From: Comamonadaceae bacterium
Lineage (GTDB): Bacteria > Pseudomonadota > Gammaproteobacteria > Burkholderiales > Burkholderiaceae_C
Direction of reading: 5' to 3'
Assembly: GCA_947456305.1 (NCBI GenBank)
Contig: CANGPN010000001.1
Coordinates: forward strand, 186,001 to 250,000
DNA: 64,000 nt
The position numbers were made by a program, and so were the translations under genes. The notes beneath the pieces were generated by a model. The model was not told where the DNA came from and ran no database searches. It saw only the letters and a list, made by a program, of their open reading frames with translations. The number at the start of each line of letters is the position of its first letter. Position 1 is the stretch's first letter. Shown here piece after piece: positions 8,801 through 16,082 of the stretch.

Positions 8801-11800
8801 CAGGCTTAACAATTTGCTTGTAGACAGGGCTGACAGTTGATCGCTTGTGAGCGCTTGCAGCTGGGATTTGCCAAAGGTGTTGAGTTGCGCCGTGCTCAGG
8901 CTGCTGATATCTGCGGTCGGTAAAGCCGCAATTTGCACGCTGCTGAAGTTGGCCGTTTGGGCAGTCGTTAGCGCTTTGAATTGGGTCACGCTCATGGCGT
9001 TCAGTTGCGTAGTACTCAAGCTGCTGATGTAGGCCGAGGGTAAGGACGCCACCTGTTCTTCGCTGAGGTAAGGAATTTGCGTGCTTGTGAGCGCCGGTAG
9101 TTGTACTGACGTCATGCTTCTGATTTGTGCCGTGCCTAGGGTACCTATATCTGCCGTGGTCAAAGCGGCCACTTGCAACGAACTGAAGTTGGCAATTTGT
9201 GAAGTGGTCAGTGCTTTGATTTGTGCCAAGCTCATAGCATTGATTTGGGTACTGCTCAGACCGCTGATGTACCCCGTGGGCAAAGCAGTCACTTGAGTGG
9301 TGGTCAGAAAAGGTATTTGCGCCGTGGTGAGTGCTTGCAACTGCGTTGAAGTCAAGCTGCGGATTTGTGCACTGCTCAAGCTGATGATGTCATCTGCAGG
9401 CAGGGCAGCGACTTGCGTGGAACTGAGTTTGACGATTTGCGCGGTGGTCAGCCCTTGGATTTGCGCTGTTTTCATCGCCTTTATTTGTAGACTGCTCAAA
9501 CTGCTGATGTAAGCAGTGGGTATAGCAGCTACTTGTGTGGTCGTCAGATAAGGAATTTGATCGGTGGTGAGGCCTTGCAGCTGTGTCGATGTCAGGCCGC
9601 CGATTTGCAGTGTGCTCAGACTGGTGATGTCGTCGCTGGGCAGTGCAGCCATCTGTGTGGAGCTAAGGTTGGCAATCTGAGCGGTGTTCAGCGCAGTGAT
9701 TTGCAAAGTGCTCATCGCTTTGAGCTGATTGCCGCTTAATTTGCTTATGTAAGCCTTTGGTAACGAACTCACTTGAGCGGTGGTCAGGGAAGGTATTTGG
9801 TCTGTTGTCAGCGCTTGCAATTGCACAGACGTCAGGCTGCCCATTTGTAAGGTGCTCAAACTGCTGAGGTCTGCAGTCACCAGTGACGCGATTTGGTTTG
9901 ACGTCAGTGAAGGTATTTGTGCGGTGGTGAATGCCAGTAGTTGTTTGGAGGTCAAGGCATCAACTTGCGTCGTGCTGAGGCTGACTATGTCTAGGGTGGA
10001 CAGCGAGGCGATTTGGCTGGTGGACAGGGAAGAAATCTGGGCAGTGGTCAGCGCTTGTACCTGAGCCGTGCTGAACGATCGGAGTTGCGCTGTGCTCAGT
10101 GCGACGATGTCCGTCGTTGGCAAAGCGGCCAATTGCACGCTGGTCAGGGCAAGCAATTGCTTGGTGGATAAGGCCTGCGTCTGTGCAGTGCTCACTGCAC
10201 TGATTTGCTCGGTAGTCAATACACTGATACTTGCAGTTGACAGTGAACCGATTTGCGCAGTTGTCAGATAGCTTATCTGTGTACCAGTCAGGGTCTGCAT
10301 ATTTGCAGTGGATATAGCCGAGAGTTGGGCGCTGCTAAGGGCTTGAATTTGGGTGGTGTTCAGCGATTTCAATTGTTCTGAACTCAGAATGCTGAAAGTT
10401 GCAGTTGATATGGCTGATATTTGCGCAGTGGACAGCTTGGGAATTTGAATCGGTGAGAGTCTATGCACTTTGTCATTAATGCCTGCTGTCGCACTCGCGT
10501 AGCTGTAGTTGGTACCTCCGGAGCCCAGTTGAGTTTGAAACCCCTCGGTACCCGCCACACTGATGGGCTTGTTTACGTAGTAATCTGCCAGGGTTCCGTC
10601 GGACATTATCCCGTCCAACGCACTTTGACCATACTTCAGTTTTAATATGCCGCTCGCGTTGCTGGAGCTGATGAGCGCATTGATATAAATGTCTTTACCT
10701 GCCGTCAGTGTCAACCTTGTTCCCGAAGACCAAATGATGGCTCCATTTACGTGAATACTGCCCTCTAGTGAGCCGGGGTTAAAAGTGCTTATTTCTGGAT
10801 TGGTTGTGGCCAGCAAGCTGGAAAGTTTGCTGGACCCTATACCGCTGTCCGTGCGAGCGTCGCCGCTATTTGTGATGGTGAAATCTACCGGATCAATCAA
10901 CCAGTTGCCCGTTTTACCGCTTTTGGACAGTGTGGTCACGACAGCACTGTCGGCGACTTTCACTTTGGCCGCCGAGGTTTCAATAAAACCGCCGTCGCCG
11001 CCGTTGGGCGCGCTGGCGTCTAGCTTGCCATCGACCTGAGTGGTGCCGTTGCTCATATCGCCGAGCAACAAAATGCGTCCGTTTTGATTGGCGATGGTTT
11101 GCGCTTGCACCGTACCACTGTTTTTCACCAGACTGCCCATCAAGGCGCTGGCGCTGCGCGCCGTCATCAGCACCAATCCGCCGTCGGCGATCAGCATGTG
11201 TTTGTTCTCGACCAGGGCATTGACAATGCCTTGGTCTATTTGAACCGTGGTCAGGCTGTTACCGCTGAACACCAGCGTCATGGCGTTGCCTGCGGCCAGT
11301 GCTACTGTGCCTTGCTGCGCAATGATCACGCCCTCATTACGCACCTCGGGTGCCAGCAAAGCGATGAAGCCGCCGATGGTGGCTTTCAACTGACCTTGGT
11401 TGAGCACGCTGCTGGTGCTGCCGCTACCGCTGAAACCGGTTTTGCCGACCATGAAATCGTCGTTGCTGATGCCGTGCGTGGTGACCACCAGACCGCCGAC
11501 ATCAACTTGAGACGTCGGCCCGAAGATGACGCCGCCGGGGTTGACCAGAAACACCTGTCCGTTGGCGTTGATGCGCCCCATGATCTGGCTGGGGTCGCCG
11601 CCGACCACGCGGTTAAGCGTCACCGACGAGGACGAGGGCTGTATGAAATTGATTTTTGCGTCTGTTCCAAGGCTGAAACTCTTCCACTCGATGGCGGCGC
11701 GGTTGCTGCTTTGGTTGATGTTCAGCGTATTGCCGCTGCTGCTCAGGCTGGCGTTGCCGCCTACCACTTTGCCGCCTGAGGGCAAGGCGTTGGCCGCCGG

Positions 11801-11887
11801 TGTGCTTTGCGCCCAGACCCCGGCATTGCACAGGCATGCGGCAGCCAGAGCAATGGTGTTGTAAGAAAAACGACCGGGGTACTGCAT
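5888..11887 (-). CDS. Two-partner secretion exoprotein (TpsA) with octapeptide repeats
   Basis: A 1999-residue secreted protein. Residues 1-27 are a signal peptide ending in VWAQ. Residues about 35-280 are a filamentous-haemagglutinin-type TPS domain, with segments such as NANGQVFLVNPGGVIFG and a run of beta-helix-like repeats to about residue 470; a GNWLIDPVDFTIT motif typical of these exoproteins lies in this part. Residues 477-1100 are 78 uninterrupted octapeptides of the type L-S/T-T-x-Q-I/L-x-A. A 75-residue linker follows, then a second octapeptide block, richer in Pro, Glu and Gln, to about residue 1950, and a Pro/Gln-rich tail. The ATG at 11887 lies 2 bases after the tpsB stop, so the two are coupled. 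Likely role: surface adhesin or released filament. Target unknown. Confidence 0.85.
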   Translation of the reverse strand: MQYPGRFSYNTIALAAACLCNAGVWAQSTPAANALPSGGKVVGGNASLSSSGNTLNINQSSNRAAIEWKSFSLGTDAKINFIQPSSSSVTLNRVVGGDPSQIMGRINANGQVFLVNPGGVIFGPTSQVDVGGLVVTTHGISNDDFMVGKTGFSGSGSTSSVLNQGQLKATIGGFIALLAPEVRNEGVIIAQQGTVALAAGNAMTLVFSGNSLTTVQIDQGIVNALVENKHMLIADGGLVLMTARSASALMGSLVKNSGTVQAQTIANQNGRILLLGDMSNGTTQVDGKLDASAPNGGDGGFIETSAAKVKVADSAVVTTLSKSGKTGNWLIDPVDFTITNSGDARTDSGIGSSKLSSLLATTNPEISTFNPGSLEGSIHVNGAIIWSSGTRLTLTAGKDIYINALISSSNASGILKLKYGQSALDGIMSDGTLADYYVNKPISVAGTEGFQTQLGSGGTNYSYASATAGINDKVHRLSPIQIPKLSTAQISAISTATFSILSSEQLKSLNTTQIQALSSAQLSAISTANMQTLTGTQISYLTTAQIGSLSTASISVLTTEQISAVSTAQTQALSTKQLLALTSVQLAALPTTDIVALSTAQLRSFSTAQVQALTTAQISSLSTSQIASLSTLDIVSLSTTQVDALTSKQLLAFTTAQIPSLTSNQIASLVTADLSSLSTLQMGSLTSVQLQALTTDQIPSLTTAQVSSLPKAYISKLSGNQLKAMSTLQITALNTAQIANLSSTQMAALPSDDITSLSTLQIGGLTSTQLQGLTTDQIPYLTTTQVAAIPTAYISSLSSLQIKAMKTAQIQGLTTAQIVKLSSTQVAALPADDIISLSSAQIRSLTSTQLQALTTAQIPFLTTTQVTALPTGYISGLSSTQINAMSLAQIKALTTSQIANFSSLQVAALTTADIGTLGTAQIRSMTSVQLPALTSTQIPYLSEEQVASLPSAYISSLSTTQLNAMSVTQFKALTTAQTANFSSVQIAALPTADISSLSTAQLNTFGKSQLQALTSDQLSALSTSKLLSLSKTELSYLSTSQLPALSSTFISGLSAAQISALSAAQLTSLSSAQVAVLSASQLNALNAEQRQSFSTSQVNAMKASVKNQWLGQTLADTGVATSLSGNSTADNSPSPTGNTTDRNPVVRFPATDASADFKTVAANFLTDKDIKGIQYLKAAQIPDLSPVQITSVSLTQIKNLSSTQLTSLQNEQLQALNNSQLSAISPGQLKVLTNTQLAALTPAQWNGLSDTQTAALTPSQVSLLSAPVLSKWRESQLQSLTTPQLSVLSVDQLTALNKTQLGCFTCNQLKALQPQQIAQLPLTVFKDLVRKKMDCMSAQQMAALSPEQLQVVLKNQGQDLSREQLQALNPQQFKQLTATQIQKLTPEQIKQLQPVQVAQLPDSQVWGMLKYFTPEQVQALTPAQLTRLQAEDVQGFKPLQLQALSAPQLAALPPSLVSGLNKTQLRELLPEQVKQLQLAQLQALAPEQIVWLNLVQLNTLTPQQLAVLTPQQIAAFNPKQQQALLPEQLTSLSPQQLQAFNNPLLLAKPKTAADQVIDKDFQQLAADQFTPDKLTLLTPQQVRLLTPRQLNGWNKNQWANLPPSQWQILSPEQLAGIPPQVLRTLDPGLLKNLSSSQLAALSNPQWQALSPAQFQAVPATALARLTPEQWRLLNPEQTNALDKEQLNALSGRQLQALSPQQLSAWNPAQFQKLQVTQISAFKPEQLNALNDNQFKALPAALVKALQADQLSALSPKALNAFNPEQWQALSASQLAALTPAQVGGLKPQSLQSLNDTQIANLSPTQLLVLSADQFRVFSPLQLNALTPVLFSQLPPGHLQVLDRNQFTGITPQAVAAMGEAQIKALTIVQMADLSAPQLAALNANQLQNLSPMQLNAIPPRQLWSLTNAQLQSFTPEQVAQIAPPTLNSLLPLLTPLQLSNLNRSQMAALEPAALRLAPPPSPQQVPQVAQPQQRPVQQRPAPRPIPVPADASAPSANRP
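6030..8362 (-). repeat. Octapeptide coding repeat block 2, Pro/Glu/Gln-rich
   Basis: This second block of tpsA follows a 75-residue non-repetitive linker (8363-8587). Its units have the form L-T/S/N-P-x-Q-L/F-x-A, for example LTPEQIKQ and LSPQQLQA, with roughly 95 units. Unlike block 1 it is interrupted a few times, for instance around residues 1480-1510 by a segment with KPKTAADQ. No higher-order period as clean as that of block 1 was seen. The left end is approximate, because the repeats fade into the proline-rich tail. Confidence 0.8.
8588..10459 (-). repeat. Octapeptide (24-bp) coding repeat block 1, 78 units
   Basis: Within tpsA, residues 477-1100 divide exactly into 78 consecutive octapeptides with no insertion or deletion. 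The consensus is L at position 1, S/T at 2 and 3, Q (or D, or Y) at 5, I/L/V at 6, and A/S at 8. At DNA level this is a diverged 24-bp tandem repeat, visible on the plus strand as recurring CTCA and GCGCTT-like phrases. The units are diverged but stay in strict phase, which implies selection on spacing. Confidence 0.9.
8924..9883 (-). repeat. Four copies of a 240-bp higher-order repeat in tpsA
   Basis: Ten successive octapeptides form an 80-residue unit repeated four times in tandem, with unit starts at 9883, 9643, 9403 and 9163. Each unit opens with an L-x-x-A/D-D-I/L octapeptide and has an x-P-x-A/G-Y-I-S octapeptide at place six and a M-x-x-x-Q-I/F-K/T-A-like octapeptide at place eight. 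A further diverged partial copy begins at 8923, and a looser half-period of five octapeptides is visible upstream to about 10123. This nesting points to expansion by duplication of 240-bp blocks. Confidence 0.85.
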
Positions 11888-11889
11888 GT

Positions 11890-13929
11890 TTAAAACACCT
11901 GACTGGCGCTGAGCCAGAAACGGTTCAAATAATACGTGCCGTCTGCATCGGCGCCGCTGCTGGAAGCGCCAGGGTTGCTGCCTATGCGCTGCGCCCAGGT
12001 GGCGCGCCATTGCGACTGGCCCCAGCGGTTAGGAATGCTGGTGCCTATCCACAAACCTGCGCCTTGCAAAGAATAGCTGTTGTTGGTGGTGGTGTTGTAC
12101 TTGTACTTGGTGATACTGCCCAGATCGTAAAACGCGCTGATTTTGTAAGACTGCTTGTTCCATTGCACCTCATGCTGCCATTCGGTGGTGAACACACTCG
12201 CCTCGGCGCCGCTGACCTCACCGCCCGGGTAGGCGCGCACCGCACTGGCGCCGCCAATGCCGAATTTCTCCGAGCTGTCCAGGTTGCGGTTGGCCCATTG
12301 GCGCTGGTAGGACAGCAGTAGTGACTGGCTGTCGTTGATTTTGTTTTTGCGGCTCATGCTCAAGCGCCATTTGGTGAACGCACCTTCGGTGTTGTCTGCG
12401 GGCGTGGTGTCGTAGTCGACAAAGCCTCGTTGCAATTGCAAACTGGCGTTGTTTTCGCCGCCGCGCCACAGACTGTCCTGGCTTGTCATAGAGACTGTGC
12501 TGGTGAGGTTGTCGAGCTGGTATTGCGAGGTGCTGAAGGTACTGATGTTTTTGAAATTTTTATGTTCGGCTGTAAGCACCCAGTCACTGCTGAAGTCACG
12601 CCGTCTCACCCACGGCTGGCTGACATACAGGCTTAGCGAGTTGGACGGGCCGTGCAAGTCCAGCGCGTCGTAGCCGCTGATCACCGTGTAATGCGTGAAC
12701 TCGGTGTTCAAGCCCCAGCGCGCACCGCCGTAACCCAGCGGTTCGTTGTAGCCCAGTCGCAGGTAATCCAAGCCCTGACTGTGCATGTACTGCAGGTTGC
12801 CGACATCGGCGCGGCCCAGCATGCCATAGCGGTTGAACTGGCTGCTGAAGCGGCTGATGCCCGACGACACAGTGCCTGAGTTATCCAGCGTCAACTGACC
12901 GTCCGATGGGTTTTTATCCTGCACTTGCACCAAGGCTTCGGTCTGTCCCTCGTTCTGGCCGGTGATAAGGCGCACATTCGCTTGCACCCCGGGCACTTCG
13001 TTCAACAGCATGGTGGCGCGGTCCATGTTGCTCAAGCGCACAGGCTCACCCACGGGCTGGATTTTTTCAACCAATTTGACGAGTAAATCGGATGGCAGTT
13101 TCGGGCTACCGGGGGACTCCATGCGCGCGCCGCTGAACTTGCCTTCGGTGATAGTGATGGTGACGATGCCCTCTGTCAGGTCTTGCGGTAATACATCCAC
13201 CCGCGCCAATACACCGTCTTCTTGGTAGCGGTTGGCCACCGTTTGGGCAGCGTTTTGTATGTCGGCCACTTCATTGACCGACGGCACTTGCTTGGCGATC
13301 AAGCGGGACAAAACAGTGCTGCTGTACACCGTGTTGCCCTCGAATTTAAAGCCTTTGAAAGTGAATTGAGCAGGTGCGTTTGAAGCTTGCGCCGCCGCCT
13401 TTTCTGTCGTTTTGCTGTCGGTAGTTTTGGGCGACGCCGTTTGGGGAGCTTCGGGCGGTGTGATCTGCTCGACCGAGGTAGTCACAGGTTCCGCTGATTT
13501 GGCTGTATTGGCGGGAGCGACTGACTTGGCGGCAGCGGCTTTGACTTTGGGTGGCGGCAGAGGAGGGAATTGCACCCAATCGCTGGCGGCCGGTCTGGTC
13601 GCGGCGGTTTCGGCCGAGTCTGCCTTGGTTGAGGTGGCAGGCGCAGGCTGTAGGGGAGTTACGTTGGTTGGCGTTCGTACTGGTGCGTTCGCAGATGTAT
13701 CAGTATTGGTGGCAGCGTTTGCAGCCACGGGTGCGGTAGTTGCTGACGGCGGGTTCTTTTTGGCAGGGCGTGCCGGGAAATGGATCCAGTCTGAGGTGGA
13801 GACACTGTCAGCAGTGGTTTGTGCATGGCTGACGGCCGCCAGCAGCATGCCTGCCGGTAGGGCACGACTCAGGGCCTTGAAAAGGACTGAAAGTGTTTTA
13901 AAAAGTATTCTTTTATTGTGCAGACGCAT
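11890..13929 (-). CDS. Two-partner secretion outer-membrane transporter (TpsB, ShlB/FhaC family)
   Basis: A 679-residue Omp85-superfamily transporter that would export the TpsA protein across the outer membrane. After a signal peptide ending in SHAQ there is a Pro/Ala/Thr-rich stretch of about 150 residues with two copies of an S-D-W-I/V-x-F-P motif. A POTRA domain follows (segment FTFKGFKFEGNTVYSSTVL onward, about residues 185-265), then the ShlB-type 16-strand barrel. The conserved loop-6 motif is visible as GGASAVRAYPGGE. The start at 13929 is preferred to an upstream alternative at 14001 because it begins directly before the signal peptide. It is the first gene of the tpsB-tpsA operon. 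Confidence 0.9.
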   Translation of the reverse strand: MRLHNKRILFKTLSVLFKALSRALPAGMLLAAVSHAQTTADSVSTSDWIHFPARPAKKNPPSATTAPVAANAATNTDTSANAPVRTPTNVTPLQPAPATSTKADSAETAATRPAASDWVQFPPLPPPKVKAAAAKSVAPANTAKSAEPVTTSVEQITPPEAPQTASPKTTDSKTTEKAAAQASNAPAQFTFKGFKFEGNTVYSSTVLSRLIAKQVPSVNEVADIQNAAQTVANRYQEDGVLARVDVLPQDLTEGIVTITITEGKFSGARMESPGSPKLPSDLLVKLVEKIQPVGEPVRLSNMDRATMLLNEVPGVQANVRLITGQNEGQTEALVQVQDKNPSDGQLTLDNSGTVSSGISRFSSQFNRYGMLGRADVGNLQYMHSQGLDYLRLGYNEPLGYGGARWGLNTEFTHYTVISGYDALDLHGPSNSLSLYVSQPWVRRRDFSSDWVLTAEHKNFKNISTFSTSQYQLDNLTSTVSMTSQDSLWRGGENNASLQLQRGFVDYDTTPADNTEGAFTKWRLSMSRKNKINDSQSLLLSYQRQWANRNLDSSEKFGIGGASAVRAYPGGEVSGAEASVFTTEWQHEVQWNKQSYKISAFYDLGSITKYKYNTTTNNSYSLQGAGLWIGTSIPNRWGQSQWRATWAQRIGSNPGASSSGADADGTYYLNRFWLSASQVF

Positions 13930-14104
13930 GAATTCAAACCCGCTGCCAGCAGCAAGTACCAGGATGTGTTCATGGAATCGGCACGGCTTTGGGGAATTCA
14001 AATGCCTGAAGGAAATAAAAACAGGAATTTCAATTACTCGACCGGATTTGCAGAATCCAGGGCCAAGGCAAGTTCGCGCTTAGGGTCGAGATCCTGCGTT
14101 TGAA

Positions 14105-14965
14105 TCAGCTGCGTTCAGCTATGGTGATACGGTGCAGCAAGCGTCTGTGGCCTTCGTAACCACCGGTGGCCGCGTGTATCAGGCATCTGTTGTCCCATAG
14201 CAGCAGCATGTCGGTTGACCAGCGGTGGCTGTAGACAAACTCAGGGCGGGTTTGGTGTTGGAACAAATACATCATCATGTCGTCAGATTCTTTGGGCGAC
14301 CAACCCTCTATGCCTAAGGTGTAGCCAGGGCTGACATACAAAGCGATGCGCCCGGTTTCTGGATGAACCCGGGCTACCGGCTGTAATTGCGTTTTCAGGG
14401 CAGAGTCGTCGTATTTGATGGCCATGGAACGTCCCGCTTCGCGGTCTTTTTCACCATAAGCGCCATCACGCGCATAGCCGCGCCGTGCCGAATGTATGCC
14501 CATGGCATGGCGCAAACGGTTTTTCACGTCATCTGGCAGCGCGTCCCATGCGGCGTATTGATTGGCGAACAAGGTATTGCCACCGTGTGGCGGAATAATG
14601 CTGCCCAGCAGCGCGGTGGCCGCGGGAGGCGAGGCCATGAAGCTCCAGTCCGAATGCCAAGCCTCGGCAAAAATGCGGGTGGTCTCGTTGGCTTCGCGCC
14701 GCACCTGTGCCACATGCGGGTGCCCGGGCATGGCCTCAAAGTAAGGGTCTTCGCCGTAAGGGCCCATGCCGTGGGCAAAGCGCTCCAGGTCGGTGATAGA
14801 CAAGTGTTGATAGGGAAACACCAGCAACTGGTGTTGCAGCCATGCGTGACGCAAGGCGTTCAGCGTGCCGCTGTCAAGCGGTTGCGTCAAATCGATATCG
14901 CGAATTACTGCGCCTAACGGGGCATCGTTTTTTTCGATGGTGAAACCTTTGGGGTTGGTATTCAT
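14105..14965 (-). CDS. TauD/TfdA-family 2-oxoglutarate-dependent dioxygenase
   Basis: A 286-residue Fe(II)/2-oxoglutarate oxygenase. The facial triad is visible: His and Asp in AWHSDWSFM near residue 104 and the distal His in RCLIHAATGG near residue 262. The Arg that binds 2-oxoglutarate is probably in the HRRLLHRITI segment. Length and motifs match the TauD/TfdA group, whose members open sulfonates, aryloxyacetates and other substrates by hydroxylation. It is the last gene of a three-gene minus-strand operon, 13 bases after the beta-lactamase-like gene. The substrate cannot be predicted. Confidence 0.85.
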   Translation of the reverse strand: MNTNPKGFTIEKNDAPLGAVIRDIDLTQPLDSGTLNALRHAWLQHQLLVFPYQHLSITDLERFAHGMGPYGEDPYFEAMPGHPHVAQVRREANETTRIFAEAWHSDWSFMASPPAATALLGSIIPPHGGNTLFANQYAAWDALPDDVKNRLRHAMGIHSARRGYARDGAYGEKDREAGRSMAIKYDDSALKTQLQPVARVHPETGRIALYVSPGYTLGIEGWSPKESDDMMMYLFQHQTRPEFVYSHRWSTDMLLLWDNRCLIHAATGGYEGHRRLLHRITIAERS

Positions 14966-14978
14966 TGGCTTTGTCTTT

Positions 14979-16082
14979 TCATTTCATGACAGCGTACACA
15001 AGGTTACTCACCTCATTCAATCGCTGTGAATGCCAAGGGTCGGGCACCCGCGAATTGCTCAGGTAGGCAAACGACACACCGCTGTTCGGGTCGGCCCAGC
15101 AATAAGACGTGCCCACACCGCCATGACCAAATGCATTCGCCGGAGCCTCACTGCCCAAGCCACGGATAGACGTTGTCGTGCCCCGCAAGTGCGGACCCAA
15201 GCCTCTGTGCATAGGCATGCCCATGAATTCATCTACTCTGTCGCCGGTGTAGTTTTGGATGGCGTAGGCAAGCGTCTCAGGGGACAGCAAACGCATGCCG
15301 TTTAGCTCGCCGCCCCCCAACATCATTTGGTACAGCATGGCCATGCCCTGCGCTGTGCCGTAAGCGCCGCCGCCGGGCACACCGGCGGTTTGCCAATTCA
15401 GGTTGGTGCTTTCATCGCGCAAGCTCTGTCCCATGGGCGAGCTTGCATCAGGTTCATACAAATAAGCTAAACGGTGCGCTTGCTGGGACGGTAAGCCCAT
15501 GAACAAATCGTCAGTAAGGCCCAGCGGTGTGATCACCAGTTGCGTGACTGCCTCCCGAAAATCCATGCCGGTGATGACCTCGATGACCATGGCCAGCACC
15601 CAGTGCGCGCTCAAGCCGTGGTAGTGCACCTTGGAGCCGGGCGGCCATTGCAGATCAAATTCGCACACAGTTTGCAAAACACGCGCATGGTCTTGCCACA
15701 TAGAAGCGGGTACATCCGCATCCGGAAACCCGCCTTGGTGCGTGATGACTTGCAGCAGTGTGATGTCTTGCTTGCCTTTGGCGGCAAAGCCCGGCAGGTG
15801 GTCCGCCACGCGGTCGGTGAATTGCAATTTGCCTTGTTCGTACAGCTTCCACAAAGTGCATGCCATCAACACTTTGGTGTTGGAGTACAGCAGAAAGAGA
15901 TGGCGGTTGTCAGCGCTTAATGTGTGCGTATCCGCCGGGTGGTCTTGGCCGATGCGCGACAAACCAAAGCTGTGGTTGACCAGCAATTGACCGCGCTGCG
16001 CAATAGCGATTTGACAACCGGGGTAGCGCTGTGCTGCGATGTGCGACTGGATCAACTCAAACAAGGGTTTGAATGCGCTCAT
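14979..16082 (-). CDS. Beta-lactamase-fold serine hydrolase (EstB-like)
   Basis: A 367-residue class C beta-lactamase-family hydrolase without a signal peptide. The nucleophile motif is Ser67-Asn-Thr-Lys70, followed by the family's V-T-H-Q-G-G-F segment (in place of HTSG). The C-terminal part shows the FGHGGVGTSYCWADP segment, where HGG is the usual third active-site box. The start at 16082 overlaps the preceding stop as ATGA and removes a poor upstream extension. In this family cytoplasmic members are usually esterases. It is the middle gene of the operon reductase, hydrolase, dioxygenase, so all three may act on one compound. It is one of three such hydrolases in the window. Confidence 0.85.
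   Translation of the reverse strand: MSAFKPLFELIQSHIAAQRYPGCQIAIAQRGQLLVNHSFGLSRIGQDHPADTHTLSADNRHLFLLYSNTKVLMACTLWKLYEQGKLQFTDRVADHLPGFAAKGKQDITLLQVITHQGGFPDADVPASMWQDHARVLQTVCEFDLQWPPGSKVHYHGLSAHWVLAMVIEVITGMDFREAVTQLVITPLGLTDDLFMGLPSQQAHRLAYLYEPDASSPMGQSLRDESTNLNWQTAGVPGGGAYGTAQGMAMLYQMMLGGGELNGMRLLSPETLAYAIQNYTGDRVDEFMGMPMHRGLGPHLRGTTTSIRGLGSEAPANAFGHGGVGTSYCWADPNSGVSFAYLSNSRVPDPWHSQRLNEVSNLVYAVMK

Noticed and set aside
8136-10271. A ladder of 60-94-residue plus-strand open frames with Val/Leu/Cys repeats
   Set aside because: All lie in antisense to tpsA block 1 and repeat with the same 24-bp and 240-bp period; no ribosome binding sites.
8588-10459. Short regular repeats that could suggest a CRISPR array
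   Set aside because: The units are contiguous, in frame, diverged and without spacers; they encode protein repeats.
11084-11779. 231-residue plus-strand open frame
   Set aside because: Lies wholly in antisense to the TPS secretion domain of tpsA and shows only compositional bias.
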